From: Lates calcarifer
Lineage: Eukaryota; Chordata; Actinopteri; Centropomidae
Assembly (NCBI RefSeq): GCF_001640805.2
Contig: NC_066852.1
Location: forward strand, 2,928,274 to 2,992,273
Length of the DNA stretch: 64,000 nt
Direction: 5' to 3'
Shown here in pieces: positions 1 through 11,045 of the stretch. Numbering within the stretch: position 1 is the stretch's first letter; every line of letters begins with the position of its first letter. Below the pieces are notes generated by a model. The model ran no database searches and was not told where the DNA came from. It saw nothing but the letters and a program-made list of their open reading frames with translations. A program made the translations under genes and the position numbers.

Positions 1-480
1 GGTCATTTTGTGGTTTGGTTTCCTTTTTGCATTTTTAAATTACTTTAGAAATCCACAAAAGAAATCCACAAAAGAATACAGAAAGGGGGTCATAATGTGA
101 GCGCAGAAAATAGGGCTATAATTGGCTCTGCATAGGGCTCTGTTGTTTATTTGAATGATGGTAATAGCTCTGAAATGTTCTCCTCTCCCTAGATAACCAA
201 TATAGAAGCTCTGAGACAGCTTAAAAGTGTTGTATTATAACTTTCAATGAGGAGAATTGAAATTTGTTTGGCTAAATAACCAAAGCAGTCAATCACAAAT
301 ATGTAACTGCTTCACCTTCCCTGATGAGATGGGATGTTTTGCCTTAGCAATAATAAACCAAGCATACACAGTAGTCTCAATCTGAGGCACATTTTGTTTT
401 ACTATAACTTTCAAAATGTGAGTATTTTCCAGTTCAGTTTACAGTATGTAGAGTGTGCTGTGTGGGTTATACAAACATGA
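1..480. other. non-coding, nothing assigned
   Basis: This is AT-rich sequence without a defensible gene. The only local structure is a 13-bp direct duplication (GAAATCCACAAAA twice) near positions 51-77. A 129-codon open frame begins at 455. It matches no family I know and probably lies in the upstream part of the dispersed repeat that follows. Confidence 0.5.
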
Positions 481-992
481 AAACAAACTTAAAGCTTCAT
501 TAAACTTTTTTTTGACACATTTGGGAGTGACAGAACAAGCTGACAACACGACAGTGACAGACAGTGTTATCACTTTAAATATAGACAGTGTTGTTATGGT
601 GAATGTGTTAGCAGGTAACTGCTCATTTACACATCTGGCAGACTGTGTTCACCAGCTAGTTTCTGACTTTGTCTGTTTGTTATTTGGTGCCAGACAGGCA
701 GCGTACGGTGTGGTTATTAGAACCTTTATGAATAACCAGCTGCCTGCTACAGCAAAAAGCATCAAACCATCAGCACTGTTTTACAATAGAGCAAACATAA
801 CAATGGAGACAGACACAGGAGATCTCTCTGAATTTAGAATCTGACCTGTTTTTTTTTAATCCATCCTTCATGTGAACAAAACAGAGACAAGGTCTCTAAA
901 TGAGTGGGATTCAGGAGCTGCTGGATGCCTGAAGTATTAGACTTTGAATATGCTGTAAAATGGACCCTTGTTCTAAACGGATTAAAATGTTT

Positions 993-1650
993 ACAGCTGC
1001 ACTAATCAACATTTTTCATATTATCAGTGGATTAAATGAAAGGGATCACTTGAAGTAACTCACAGAGAGTTATCACCCAACTCTGCAGCCCCCCTCAGCT
1101 CTGTGTAGTCTTTTAGCTTCTCTTAGCTCAGTGTTGTGGTTTTATGGCCAGCAAAATCTGTTCTCAGTAACGCTGTTTCAAGGAGCAGCAGGAAGTCTTT
1201 TTCAGTGAAAAAGCTCTGATAGATCCACTGTGCACTCCCTGCCCACCTAACTACTTAACAGCAACAGACACACAAAGTTAGGTGAACGTGGTGGAGCATG
1301 TAGGAAAGTAAAAGACCAGATATTTACAGGAGTTGATGTCAATGAAAACAGAGCTAAAAGCAGAGTGAAGGTGTGTGAATTTATCAGGTGGAAAAATAAT
1401 AACAACTACTCAAATTAAAACGGCTGACCTAAATGGTGGGTTTTAGTCTAGATTTAAAAACAGAAATTGAGCCAGCAAACACAACTCCAAGTGAATGTTA
1501 ATGTTGCTCCCTGTCTGCTGAATGTATTAATAGGAAATTGTTTTCTAACACATTCATCATAACCACTTTATGATGGGATAACTGTTTACAACTTGTTCTG
1601 TTGTTCCCAAGTGGCCAAAACAATCAGAAAATGCAGCTTCAAGTTAGAAT
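993..1650 (+). repeat. dispersed teleost repeat, copy 1
   Basis: I recognise this from memory as a dispersed non-coding element common in teleost genomes. It has successive phrases such as CAGTGAAAAAGCTCTGATAG, TCCACTGTGCACTCCCTGCC and CAGAGCTAAAAG, and ends near a CAAGTGGCCAAAA word. The same family recurs in the same direction at 3005-3265, with matching order around ATCAGGTGGA, ACTCCA, GTCTGCTG and AGTGGCCA. Copy 1 has about 82 extra bases at roughly 1393-1475, between ATCAGGTGGA and CAAACACAACTCC. The element may extend upstream to about 500. I did not assign a family name, and strand is arbitrary. The identification of a repeat is fairly secure because of the internal second copy. Confidence 0.65.
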
Positions 1651-1656
1651 TTAGTT

Positions 1657-1712
1657 CCATCCATCTATTATCTATACAGCTTTCATCATTTGCAGGGTCA
1701 CCAGGGCCTGCA
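1657..1712 (+). repeat. CCATCCAT-type repeat fragment
   Basis: CCATCCATCTATTATCTATA followed by a GCAGGGTCACCAGGG word resembles the start of a very abundant fish repeat (CCATCCAT, then TTCTATACCGCTT, then a CAGGGTC word). Only about 55 bases survive. The call is from memory of that family. Confidence 0.4.
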
Positions 1713-2276
1713 AACAAGTTCCACAAAAACATTCTGCATGTTATTTCAGCAGCTCAGAGCTGAACGTGGATCAATAGGTCATTACTTATTTGCGCCCCCT
1801 GCTTTCTGCCCAACATTCAGAACTGATAAAGCAGACCCTCCTTAACCAAAATGATCTTTTCTGTCTTTGAGAAAAAGCTTTATTTCTCACAGACTGGATC
1901 CAGTGCTGTTTGTAGAAAGAGGCCCATTTTACTGCACATTTCTCCAGTTTTGGAGTCCAGAGTTGTATCTGTTTTGTCTTGTATTCATCATGGAGATTTG
2001 GAGTTTCCGCCAAACCAAACAGCTTCATGCTGATGCTTCTCGGGGAAGCATGAAATATTCATGTATTCCAGCAGTGTAGTGTTTGTATTAACCTGAATTA
2101 AATCTATTTAGATGATTAGCAAGGTAATAAACTATGGCGCTGCATATTTTAGTGCTATGTTCAATGTAATGTTCTGAAAAAGTTATGGATGTTTGAGATT
2201 AAATATGTTACACAAGTTGTTTTGTGTGTTTTTTTAAAGAAATGAATCAGCTCTTTGGTCTACTTTGTCAAAACTG

Positions 2277-2520
2277 ACCTAAGGTGCAAAATTCATACCC
2301 AGATGAGTTTTCCCTCTGCAGCAGTGATTTGGAGTGACATTTGGTGACAAACATAACCTAAAGTCTTACCTCCATCTGCAACTGAAAAGTCTCACATCTC
2401 GCAAACTCGAGGCTATTTCTGTTACAGCCAAAACCTAAAATCCACACTCAGATATGCTTTTTTCCATCTGTAACTTGTAAAAATAACAGGCAGCGTTTTG
2501 TTCTCTGAATCACTGTCCAA
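2277..2520 (+). repeat. degenerate three-unit tandem, period about 78
   Basis: The word ACCTAA recurs at 2277, 2356 and 2433, spaced 79 and 77 bases apart. Each occurrence is followed within about 20-35 bases by a related word (CCCTCTGCAGC, CCATCTGCAAC, CCATCTGTAAC). The first and third units also share CAGATGAG or CAGATATG before a T run. The units have diverged considerably. No coding potential is seen. Confidence 0.4.
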
Positions 2521-3004
2521 CAACTTGTGGGCAGACGGAAAATCTGAAATGTCAAATAGAAACTTGGAAACTCGTCTGTCACATTCTGCTAATGATCTAA
2601 AATTACATGCTCGATCGTTTTATTTATACACTGCACTGATGGAATATGATACATGGCAAAGCTAACAGAATTAAAGCTAAATAAACAGATCTGGAATTGC
2701 ACCTCGACCAAATCTGTATGTAGATATGCAAAAATAACCATTGTTTATGATGAGACGTTCAGGTGCTCGGATGGTAGAGGGAGTTGCATATGAATTCATT
2801 CTATGTGCAGATGAAATAAAGAAGTTTTTTTTTACTAAGGAAAATAGATTAATTATTGGCATAAAACTAACATGGAACACATGTTCTATGTTTGAGCCAG
2901 TGGAATTGGATGATGAAAATACTGCAGCCTCAACATAGCAAGTGACTGGATGGTCAGTTTGTTTAGAGTGAACGCTGACCGAGTATAAATGAGAGCATGA
3001 GTGT

Positions 3005-3265
3005 GAAATGCAGATATGTTTATCAGGAGGTAGAGGAGACAAAACGAAGCTGAAAACAGAGAGACTGTTGGACTTAGTATTCATCAGGTGGACACAAACA
3101 TGACTCCAGATGAATGCTAATGATGCTCCATGTCTGCTGGATGTGTCAATAGGCAACACTAACACTAACATTTTAGCAACTTAAATTAAAATAAAAATGA
3201 TACAGTAGTAGCTGTCAGTCAGCTTGCTCTGATATTTTCTGCCTCCTAGTGGCCAGAATTGATGC
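3005..3265 (+). repeat. dispersed teleost repeat, copy 2 (partial)
   Basis: This is the second, shorter copy of the element at 993-1650, in the same direction. It keeps the 3' portion: CATCAGGTGGACACAAACAT, GACTCCAGATGAATGCTAAT, GTCTGCTGGATGTGTCAATA, a GCAACACTAACACTAACA stretch, and the terminal GCCTCCTAGTGGCC word at 3241. The longest open frame of the window (164 codons, minus strand, 2677-3171) overlaps this copy and is not a gene. Confidence 0.65.
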
Positions 3266-3299
3266 AGCAGTTATACCAAACCGTTAATAATGAAATTTC

Positions 3300-3520
3300 T
3301 AATCTAAGCAGATGACAAGGCAAACAATAGTAATACACAGTACCTTTCATACACAATGATTATGTCAACTTGTGAAAGAAAACACAAGAAAAGAGAAGAG
3401 AGAAAATTTAAACAAGCTTAAAAACCTAAAAAGAGAATCAAATTATAACAGTAATAAATGAGTGATAAAAGAATAATGGTAATTTAGCAGACGTGTACAT
3501 GATATAAATATAATCTGTTT
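3300..3520 (+). repeat. possible 3' tail of a dispersed repeat
   Basis: The stretch runs from AGTACCTTTCATACACAATG into a long A-rich, nearly G-free tail (runs such as AAAGAAAACACAAG and AATAAATGAGTG). It resembles the A-rich ends of a fish retroelement tail. The similarity is loose. It could also be plain AT-rich sequence. Confidence 0.25.
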
Positions 3521-6500
3521 GCTCTATTAATCTTTTTAACTCCATGAGTTTTACTGTTTACTGTTGTTTTAAGTGAATTCCAGAGGGTTGCCTTCTTTGC
3601 TTGTTTACAGCTCTGGGAATGATTTTCTTCCTTTACTAATTGCCACAGTCTTTTGCTATTATGCTAAATGGCCAGTGCTGTGGTGCTCCTGCAGTATAGT
3701 TCCCCAGAGAGTACTAATCAGTTCAACCAGTACTGTGATTTTTGTCTGGATTACACTTGAATTTCTGTAGCTTGTGCTGCTGGTCTGGTCAGCCACAGGG
3801 GGAAAGAATATAAAGTCTGTCACATTTTGTGTTCCAGAGGGTTTTTCTCCCACATGATTTAAAAAAAAAAATTCAAATGCCTTCCCATAATTTGAACAGC
3901 GGAGAGATGGGCTGTAGTGATGGTGTCATCTACAGACACATGCTGGAGCTGCCACACAGGCAGTGAATAATGAAGCAACTGTTGTGACTCTGTTTCAACA
4001 GCCATTGTAATTTCACTAGAATATATTCTGATTCACAGCTGGCAGTGTAAACTTATTTGGATGAAAAATCTGAAACAGTAATTCTGCCAAGGCATAGTAA
4101 ATGACTCAGTATCAATTCAACTCAGTTTTCATCCTCTGATTTTTCACTGATTTCGGACTTCAATATCGGAAATTACTTTAGCAAAATGTAAATTCTTTTT
4201 AAGGGTGGATTTTCACTTCAGTTGATTGTCCATTGAAGTTATTAAAATCCAATGTCTCTGCATGTTACACTACAGAATACCAGGTGTTTAGAGAAAGAAA
4301 TGTTAAAGCTTTCACAGGCTCTTTACAGGTTGAATCACAGTAGTGTTATGTCTGTGATGGAGAAAAGCATAACAGATTTATTTAGATGAAAATGTCACAG
4401 AGGCAAATAAAGGAACATAAAAAAAAGAAATGCAAGAAGAATGGAAGTGCACCCAAGCAGAAACAAACCATTAAAAATGTGGATATAAATGTCAATAATT
4501 CAAAAACAAAATTGACACAGTGATCCCATACAAGATTCTTTTTACGTCCTTGTATGTTACCACACACATTAGTGTGCCGAGCTCCAAGCATGTGAGTCTC
4601 TGAGAGCGTGAATTTACTTTCATATTTGTTTTGTATGTGTTACTCCCCTTCGAGCGTGATGGCAGAATACAGAATGAGAGACCATTGTATTACTTCCTCC
4701 CTGGAACTCTTTAAAGAGCACACAGCTCCCTAGCTGCATGTTAATGCAGTCATTATTTTAGTCTTTCCTTTGCTGATACTACTTTGACCTTCAGTGCATT
4801 CTTCAGCTCATTTTTTCTCCAGGGAGTGGAAATTGGCCACATAACAGCAAAGCTTCCAGTTCTTCTCCATGAGCTGAAGTTGGGAAGTTGAGTAGCTGCC
4901 CTTTCCAAACAAATCTAAGTGAAAATCTGGGAGAATTTCTCTGTTTTGGCAGCGAGCTGAGCAGCCAGCTGAATTATACATGCTAACAGGAACAGCCGCA
5001 GTGAGTCTGTGGGACGTTGCCGTGCTGTGACTTGAATTCACAGGCTCCTGCAATCCACTTGAATCTTTGAAATGACCCACAGAGTGTACATCACTACCTG
5101 TTCATTCAGGATTTACAGTGACATTCATTGGAGTGCACTGTCCTTATTGAGCTTAAGAAAGTGCTGCTACCCAGTGGGCCTGTCCAATTAGATGTCCCTG
5201 ATGAGGCAAAATGCTAAAAAACAATCAAATAAAACAGAATTCAGAGCCATCAACCTGAAGAATGGCATAAATGTTATGACCTTTAACATTAAAGGAACCA
5301 GCTTGTCTTCCATTTTCTGACCCTGTCAGTAATATCTACCATAAAATCCACTGCTTTATCTTGAAACATGAAAAGTCCCATTGCTTCTGACCTTGTTTAC
5401 TTTAATCTGTTTTCCAATGGCATGGCCTGAGAGAGCAAATCCTTCAAGGACAGCCCAAGAGTATTTTCTGCCATAATCTCTCTAAAAATTGCTCTGAAAT
5501 GAAATGTTTTCCTCCATTGAGTCACTGATGTACATACGACCCGATAACGGAAAGAAAGAGCTGAGCATAATGAAGGTTTTTAACCTCCACCCTCTTTTGT
5601 TCAGCAATATAATGGCTCTTTTAATTCCTCTTTTAAGGCCTGTCAAGATAATTTAGTATTTAGATCTCAAAAATTCCCTCTCCTCTGCCTTTTCCATCCC
5701 ATAGAGCCCTCTGGTCTGTTGAAAGCAGGATCGTACTTGGAGAAAGTTTTCGCCTTCGGTCACTGAGAAGAAAAGGATTGTAATGTTCTCTTTTCACATG
5801 ATAAGCTGCCGAAGTTGGACTGTATCTGTGCAGCATAGTGAGTCATCCCCACTGTTGTGAGCCTTTGGCGGGTGACCTGGGAGGCCCTATTCCTGCATCA
5901 CTTTGCTGACTTCTATGTGAAGCCAGCTCCAAAACCCAGTCTCTGCACCAAACATGTTTGAAAAGTAGCGCGTGGCCCTTGAATCTTCACCATTCACCCT
6001 TCAGCAAACTCTGTGGGAGAGTGAGAATGTCTAAATAGCTTGAAATGAGGCATAATATCCTGGAGGTGTCAACATTTTCAGGGAGACAGCAGGAAACGAG
6101 AAGCACAGTTATCAAATGTTGAAGAAAATGATCTCGATTCTTTTGTGTCGTAAAATGGCACCAAGAATATTTCCAAGATCTTTAGGGACAAATACCACAT
6201 GTTATCAGCTTACAAATCTTGCATCTCTGCCAAATATGCAGCATTTTAAATATGAATTGTTGGTTTGGATACATTAGTATTCACTTGAGTGAAAATTTGC
6301 AATGATTAAACCTTACATCCGTTGTGGAGACCCAGTCCTCATTGTTTGATTGGCTTGCTGAGGTCAGTGTTTGATAAAACCAGATCTATTAATATTCAGG
6401 TGATGAGCTTAAATGTGATTTGGCTGTAATAAAATGAGAACAGATGAGACTGACTCCATCCAAAGAGCTACACGGCCATTTATCACTTTAATGCAATGTT

Positions 6501-7130
6501 GAGAGAGGTAATCTTGTGCACCAGTATCTCCAACACACCTACTGAAACAGCTGGTTTGGAAAGAATGACAGTGGCATTTGCTCGGGTCAAGCTGTCTTTT
6601 AGAATAACCAAACCAATTCACTGACTCACTTAGATAAATATAAATGATGTTACTCATTAAACAATAGAGAGAGGATTTTGTTCGATATCAGTGCAGCAGC
6701 TTTTTACCAAGAAGTCCTCCAGCATCAGTCATACAGGTCACTTGTTCCTTCCCTCAGATACGACCCATTGAAACGTACTGGTGACAGGCATGCTGGATCT
6801 TTGTCATCACTAACAGAATGCTGCAGAACGGTCAGGGTTTAATTAGGTGTAGGTAAAACAAAATTCAAATTAAATAAAATAATTACTTCCTCAAGGTTAG
6901 AGGACCTTTGTCTTCATGGTTACAATAATTAACAGTTTTGCAGTTAAAGCTGTGAAACAGTCATTGATAATAGAAACAATGCTGACTGTTGAGGTTTACT
7001 GTGTCAATGTCACTCATGTGGACTTTATTGCTCCTTTATACTACATCACCCGACCATCCTCCTTATGACACCAAATGTAATTTTTAAAAGTGTCTTCCCA
7101 TCATTGTAGAGGTGTTTTCACTATGTCACT
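3520..7130. other. unique non-coding sequence
   Basis: No gene is supported. Open frames are all under about 90 codons and on both strands. The part at 5400-6000 is less AT-rich, avoids simple sequence and carries a TGAGTCA (AP-1-type) heptamer at 5839-5845. It has the texture of a conserved non-coding element, but that is only an impression. Confidence 0.5.
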
Positions 7131-7132
7131 AT

Positions 7133-7362
7133 GTTGTCAGAAAATACTGAAAAAAACAACCATCACAATTTCTCTGAGCTCAAGCTGATATATTCAGATA
7201 GCTTCTTTTGTTTAAGAGTCTAAAACCCAAAGATAACTAGTTTATTTGAGAAGCTTGAATGAGCAGATAACTGTGGTTTTTGTGTAAATGGCTAAAACAG
7301 TTTGTGTTTGTTGTTGTCTGTTGATCTTTTGTTGATAAATTAATCGGTTAGTTGACTAATCT
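7133..7362 (-). repeat. palindrome-ended teleost repeat, copy A
   Basis: The order GTCAGAAAATACTGAAAAA, CCATCACAATTTCTCTGAGC, TCTAAAACCCAAAGATAACT, TTTGAGAAGCTTGAA, ATGGCTAAAACAG, then TTGATAAATTAATCGGTTAG matches my memory of a dispersed fish element. That element carries ATTAATCG-type palindromic ends and is about 350-400 bp when complete. This is the longest of four copies in the window. Strand is assigned relative to the copies at 10899 and 23820. It appears to be a non-autonomous element with no coding capacity. Confidence 0.65.
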
Positions 7363-8246
7363 TCCTTATACACAGCATTCAGCTGGTGTTATTTGAAAAA
7401 ATGTATATTTTCTTAATTTAACCAGAGAAAAAGCTTCTCATGTCAGAAGATTTACATCTGCTGAATATTCAAGTTCATCATGAATATTACAATAAGCAAG
7501 TCCTTTGAGACTTTAAATGACTATATAAATAAATTAACTTTTAACTCTGATAAACTAACTTCACTCATTTATGCACATTTATGCAACATCCTTTGTAAGC
7601 TCCCACAGATTGTTTTTCAGTGCGTACTGCATGTAGTCTCATGCAGTTCATGTAATGCAGCCTTCAACAGAACTACTTAACTTCCATCAAATATCCTGTA
7701 GTCTGTAATCCTTGTCAATCTAAAGCCATAATCCATCAGAAAAGAGTTGCTCTTTTTCCACAAAGAAAAAAAGCTTATATGTTCTTCTTTCCTAAATAAG
7801 TATTTGCATTGTCAGTTAGTCCTCAAAGATCTAGTCGACTGACAGTCTATTTGTGGAAGACACACTTGGTTTTATATAAAGAGATTTTCATAGCGCTGCC
7901 TTTCACTGAAAAGGCATCCTTGCATGCTAAAGGTTTGACCCATCTAGAAAATAACAGTCAAGCCTGTTGTAAAAGCACTTTTTGGTGTAATACTCTCTAA
8001 TCCATGGTATGCAGGATGAAAGTGCAGATCTGCTAAAGGAGCATTAAGCAGTCAATGACCTTTGGCAAACTATCAGTAATGTAGGAAATCTTAGGAATAC
8101 CTGCTTTTGTCCTCATGCTGTCATGCTTTCAAGCTCACTTGTATGTAAATGCAAACCTGAAAGAAGGTTTTTAAAGCAATTTCCAACAATTGTTCACAAA
8201 TGAGCAAAAACTCAATATTATCAGTAAATGTCAATGTATTGTTGAG
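7363..8246. other. unique non-coding sequence
   Basis: The sequence is AT-rich with short open frames of 66 and 63 codons that resemble no protein. No repeat or RNA gene was recognised. Confidence 0.5.
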
Positions 8247-8340
8247 GGTTGCTATAGCTCTCCAGGTAGAGCGCTTGCTTACAAACTAGGAGGTTGGTGG
8301 TTCGATCTCTGGCTCCAACAGTGGCTAATGTACTGTACAC
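8247..8340 (+). mobile_element. tRNA-derived SINE head fragment
   Basis: A tRNA-like block shows an internal pol III A box (TAGCTCTCCAGG, 8255-8266), the D-arm word GGTAGAGCG, and a B box (GGTTCGATCTC, 8299-8309) inside GGTTGGTGGTTCGATC. This is the wording of abundant teleost tRNA-headed repeats. The acceptor ends (GTTGC and GGCTCC) and the anticodon arm do not pair well, so it is not a functional tRNA gene. Sequence after 8316 is degraded relative to the family. Confidence 0.7.
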
Positions 8341-10895
8341 TGAATGTCTTAAAGCAGGTGCCTCCTCATGAATGAAACTATCAGCTTTCATGGAGATAAA
8401 ATGTGGAGGCCTGTGAAATAATTAAGTAATTTAAATGCTCATCAGTCTTTATTTTCATGGTTAATTTACCTATAGATTGATTACTATGAGAATTCATTAA
8501 TGGGACCAAACAGGCCAGGACCTTTACTCTGTCTGTAAAGGACCATTTATGAGGCTTACTTTGCAAATAAAGGTTGATTTGAATGTGTAAATGGTGGAAT
8601 GAGGCCTGAGCTCAGACGCTACAGAATGAATCAACTAAAATTATGTAACGTTACACAATGTTATATGTTAATACATTGCTTTGCTCATATGTACAGTGCA
8701 TATGGACTGTAGGGAGACTGGTGGGGTTGTGATTCACAGTGATAAAAAGTGATCACAGGGTTTTTTAAGCTGATTTGATCATTTGTGGTCGAGCGACCTG
8801 TTCTTTGATCAGCCTCCATGCCTTGATTTGTTCATTTCTAGTGCCATGGGAACATGATGTACTGTAGCTAACCTGAATGGAAGACAAAAATCTCCATTTG
8901 ATTGAAAACGCAATCTCACCACAAGCAGTCTCAAATCACACAATCTGGTTTCCCAGTTATCAGGGAATTGTAGATGTTCATGTTTCTTTTTTTTCCTCCT
9001 GAGCCCTTTAACGAGTTCTTACGAGTCATCATCATCAGACTAATATAAACAACATATAAACAATATGAATAAGATTGTTAGTTGAATAATTAATAATTGT
9101 CTGATAATCCTTTACTACATTCATACAAAATGTTGCCTGGTGGATCTTCAGAAATCACATTGTCCAATCAACATTGATTGACAAATCTGTTTATGGACTC
9201 TTGTTATACATTGCCGAGGATCATTAGTATAAAACATATATGTGCAATACCTAACACTGGAGACTATGTAACTCTGTCTCCCCTATTTTCCATTACTCAA
9301 CCTGTAAATCAGTTCATCTTCAATACATGAGAAACACCACAGAGATTTTGTTCCAGTTTTCGAGGATGCACTCATCCTACTGGGATTCTCACAGGAGGTA
9401 GCTGGAAAAAAACTAAACTGCATTGCTTTGGAGTTCCTCTTAGTAACATGCAAGCATATCAAAGCACACACGCTGAGCTGTATTTCTTTGGTATTCCGTA
9501 CAGTGAGATCCACCTGGAATACAATCAGAGGGGGCACATCCTGCTGTCCTACTCTACATCGGTTGAGAGCTTCCTTTTGATGGTACAGTGCCACAGAATG
9601 AATCATGGTTACGTATTACACATACATGTAATAATTTTAATATAATCCACATAATTTATTATTATTCAGATTCTATCATCAGAATATCTAATATTTTTCT
9701 GGCCACACACACAGTAAATGAACATTGCTGTGTTTTTAAATAGCCATGTGATACAGATTCTATACTTGTGATGGTAAAATCTTATTATCTTATCATTATT
9801 TCCTATTTGATTTTAGCTGCACTGTCATTTTAGCAGATTGTTTTTCCCCCTTGAAAGAGAACACTTAATTAAAAAAACAGATGTTTTACCAACCCATTCT
9901 AAATACTTCCATTTCAGATATTGTCCCAAAGCTCTCATGATTGTTTTTTGTTTTTGGTGTTTTTCATTTTTGTGATTTTTGTACCTTGTTGTAATGCAGG
10001 TGCAAGATTTGCTCAACATAGATTGGGCAAGTAGAATTAAACTGATATGAAACTTTTCATAGTGTTGAATCACAAAGTATTTACTGATAATCAGTAAAAG
10101 TAAAGCATTTAAAGTTTCAGAAATCATCAAATAACAACCTGAAATCACCATTGATTTTTGTGAATGGGGTGTTTCAGTTGGATGTAAATATCAGTGCTGA
10201 CTGTCAAAACATCCATACCCTGTGCTGCAACACACAAACATTGCACGCAGTGTGAATGTACCAGAGGAATCTCATGACCATAAACTGTATTTAGTTCAGA
10301 ACTGAAAACAGTACAGGGCAGCTTCACCAAATTCAACTGGGGGAGTATCAATAACCTGAATATCAATAATCAGATCCACTGAACAACCTCAAAAATGACA
10401 AAACAAGCTTTGTGTTGCACTCTGTCAACTACATCAGAAGACAGAGATGTTTAACAAGCTGTCAAATGTTAAATGTGTTCTCCAGCAGCTTTGACAATAC
10501 ATATGAAGGTAACAAATACTCTTAAAAAAAACACTTATTGCTAAGCTCCACAAAACTCCTACAAAAGTAATGGTGCTAAAGAACAAATATTTTTCTCTGT
10601 CTTGGTATAATTCTCCTGTATATTCCTGCACTGTTGAGACGTAAAGAAGTCACCCACAATGTCTAGAAGTCACATCTTGTCACCAATAATTAGACTAATG
10701 ACTGTCAATTATACGTCAAAGGAGACGCCCAGGTGGAGCAGTGTTCCCTGTTTGTTTGTCTCTCTAATGAAACAGAATCAAACAGGCCTGGAAGCAGGGA
10801 AAAAGAAAATAAAATTTAGGTAAAGAAACATGATAGAATTTACAGAAATTGTGGACATTGTGGATGTTTATCACCAATTTAGGGAAAAATTCCTA
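8341..10895. other. unique non-coding sequence
   Basis: No gene or clear repeat was seen. A perfect 12-bp palindrome (TGTAACGTTACA) lies at 8644-8655. Open frames on both strands at 9283-9645 overlap each other and encode nothing recognisable. A weak TTAGTTGAATAATTAATAAT stretch near 9078 is too short to assign to the palindrome-ended repeat. Confidence 0.5.
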
Positions 10896-10898
10896 ATT

Positions 10899-11045
10899 TC
10901 CTATGATTTTACTGATAATTGATTAATTGATGTTAAGTCATTTTTTGACTAAACAAGGAATCACCAATTCTTTCACAATTTTTGGACATTTCACAGACTA
11001 AACTATTAATCAGACAATTGAGCAAATAATCACGATGAATAATGA
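10899..11045 (+). repeat. palindrome-ended teleost repeat, copy B (internally deleted)
   Basis: The left end is present (GATAATTGATTAATTGATG, then AAGTCATTTTTTGAC). It jumps to the right end (GGACATTTCACAGACTAAAC, TATTAATCAGACAATTGAGC, AAATAATCACGATGAATAAT). Compared with the 7133 and 23820 copies, roughly 200 central bases are missing. Orientation is opposite to copy A. Confidence 0.6.

Noticed and set aside
455..844. 129-codon open frame, plus strand
   Set aside because: Unrecognisable product, probably within the upstream part of the dispersed repeat.
2677..3171. Longest open frame (164 codons, minus strand)
   Set aside because: It overlaps repeat copy 2, has no domain, and its other-strand partner frames are equally open in part. 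It is compositional chance.
8247..8316. Genuine tRNA gene
   Set aside because: A and B boxes are present, but the acceptor and anticodon stems do not pair. The wording is that of a SINE head.
9050..9110. Fifth copy of the palindrome-ended repeat
   Set aside because: The TTAGTTGAATAATTAATAAT wording is too short and AT-rich to separate from background.
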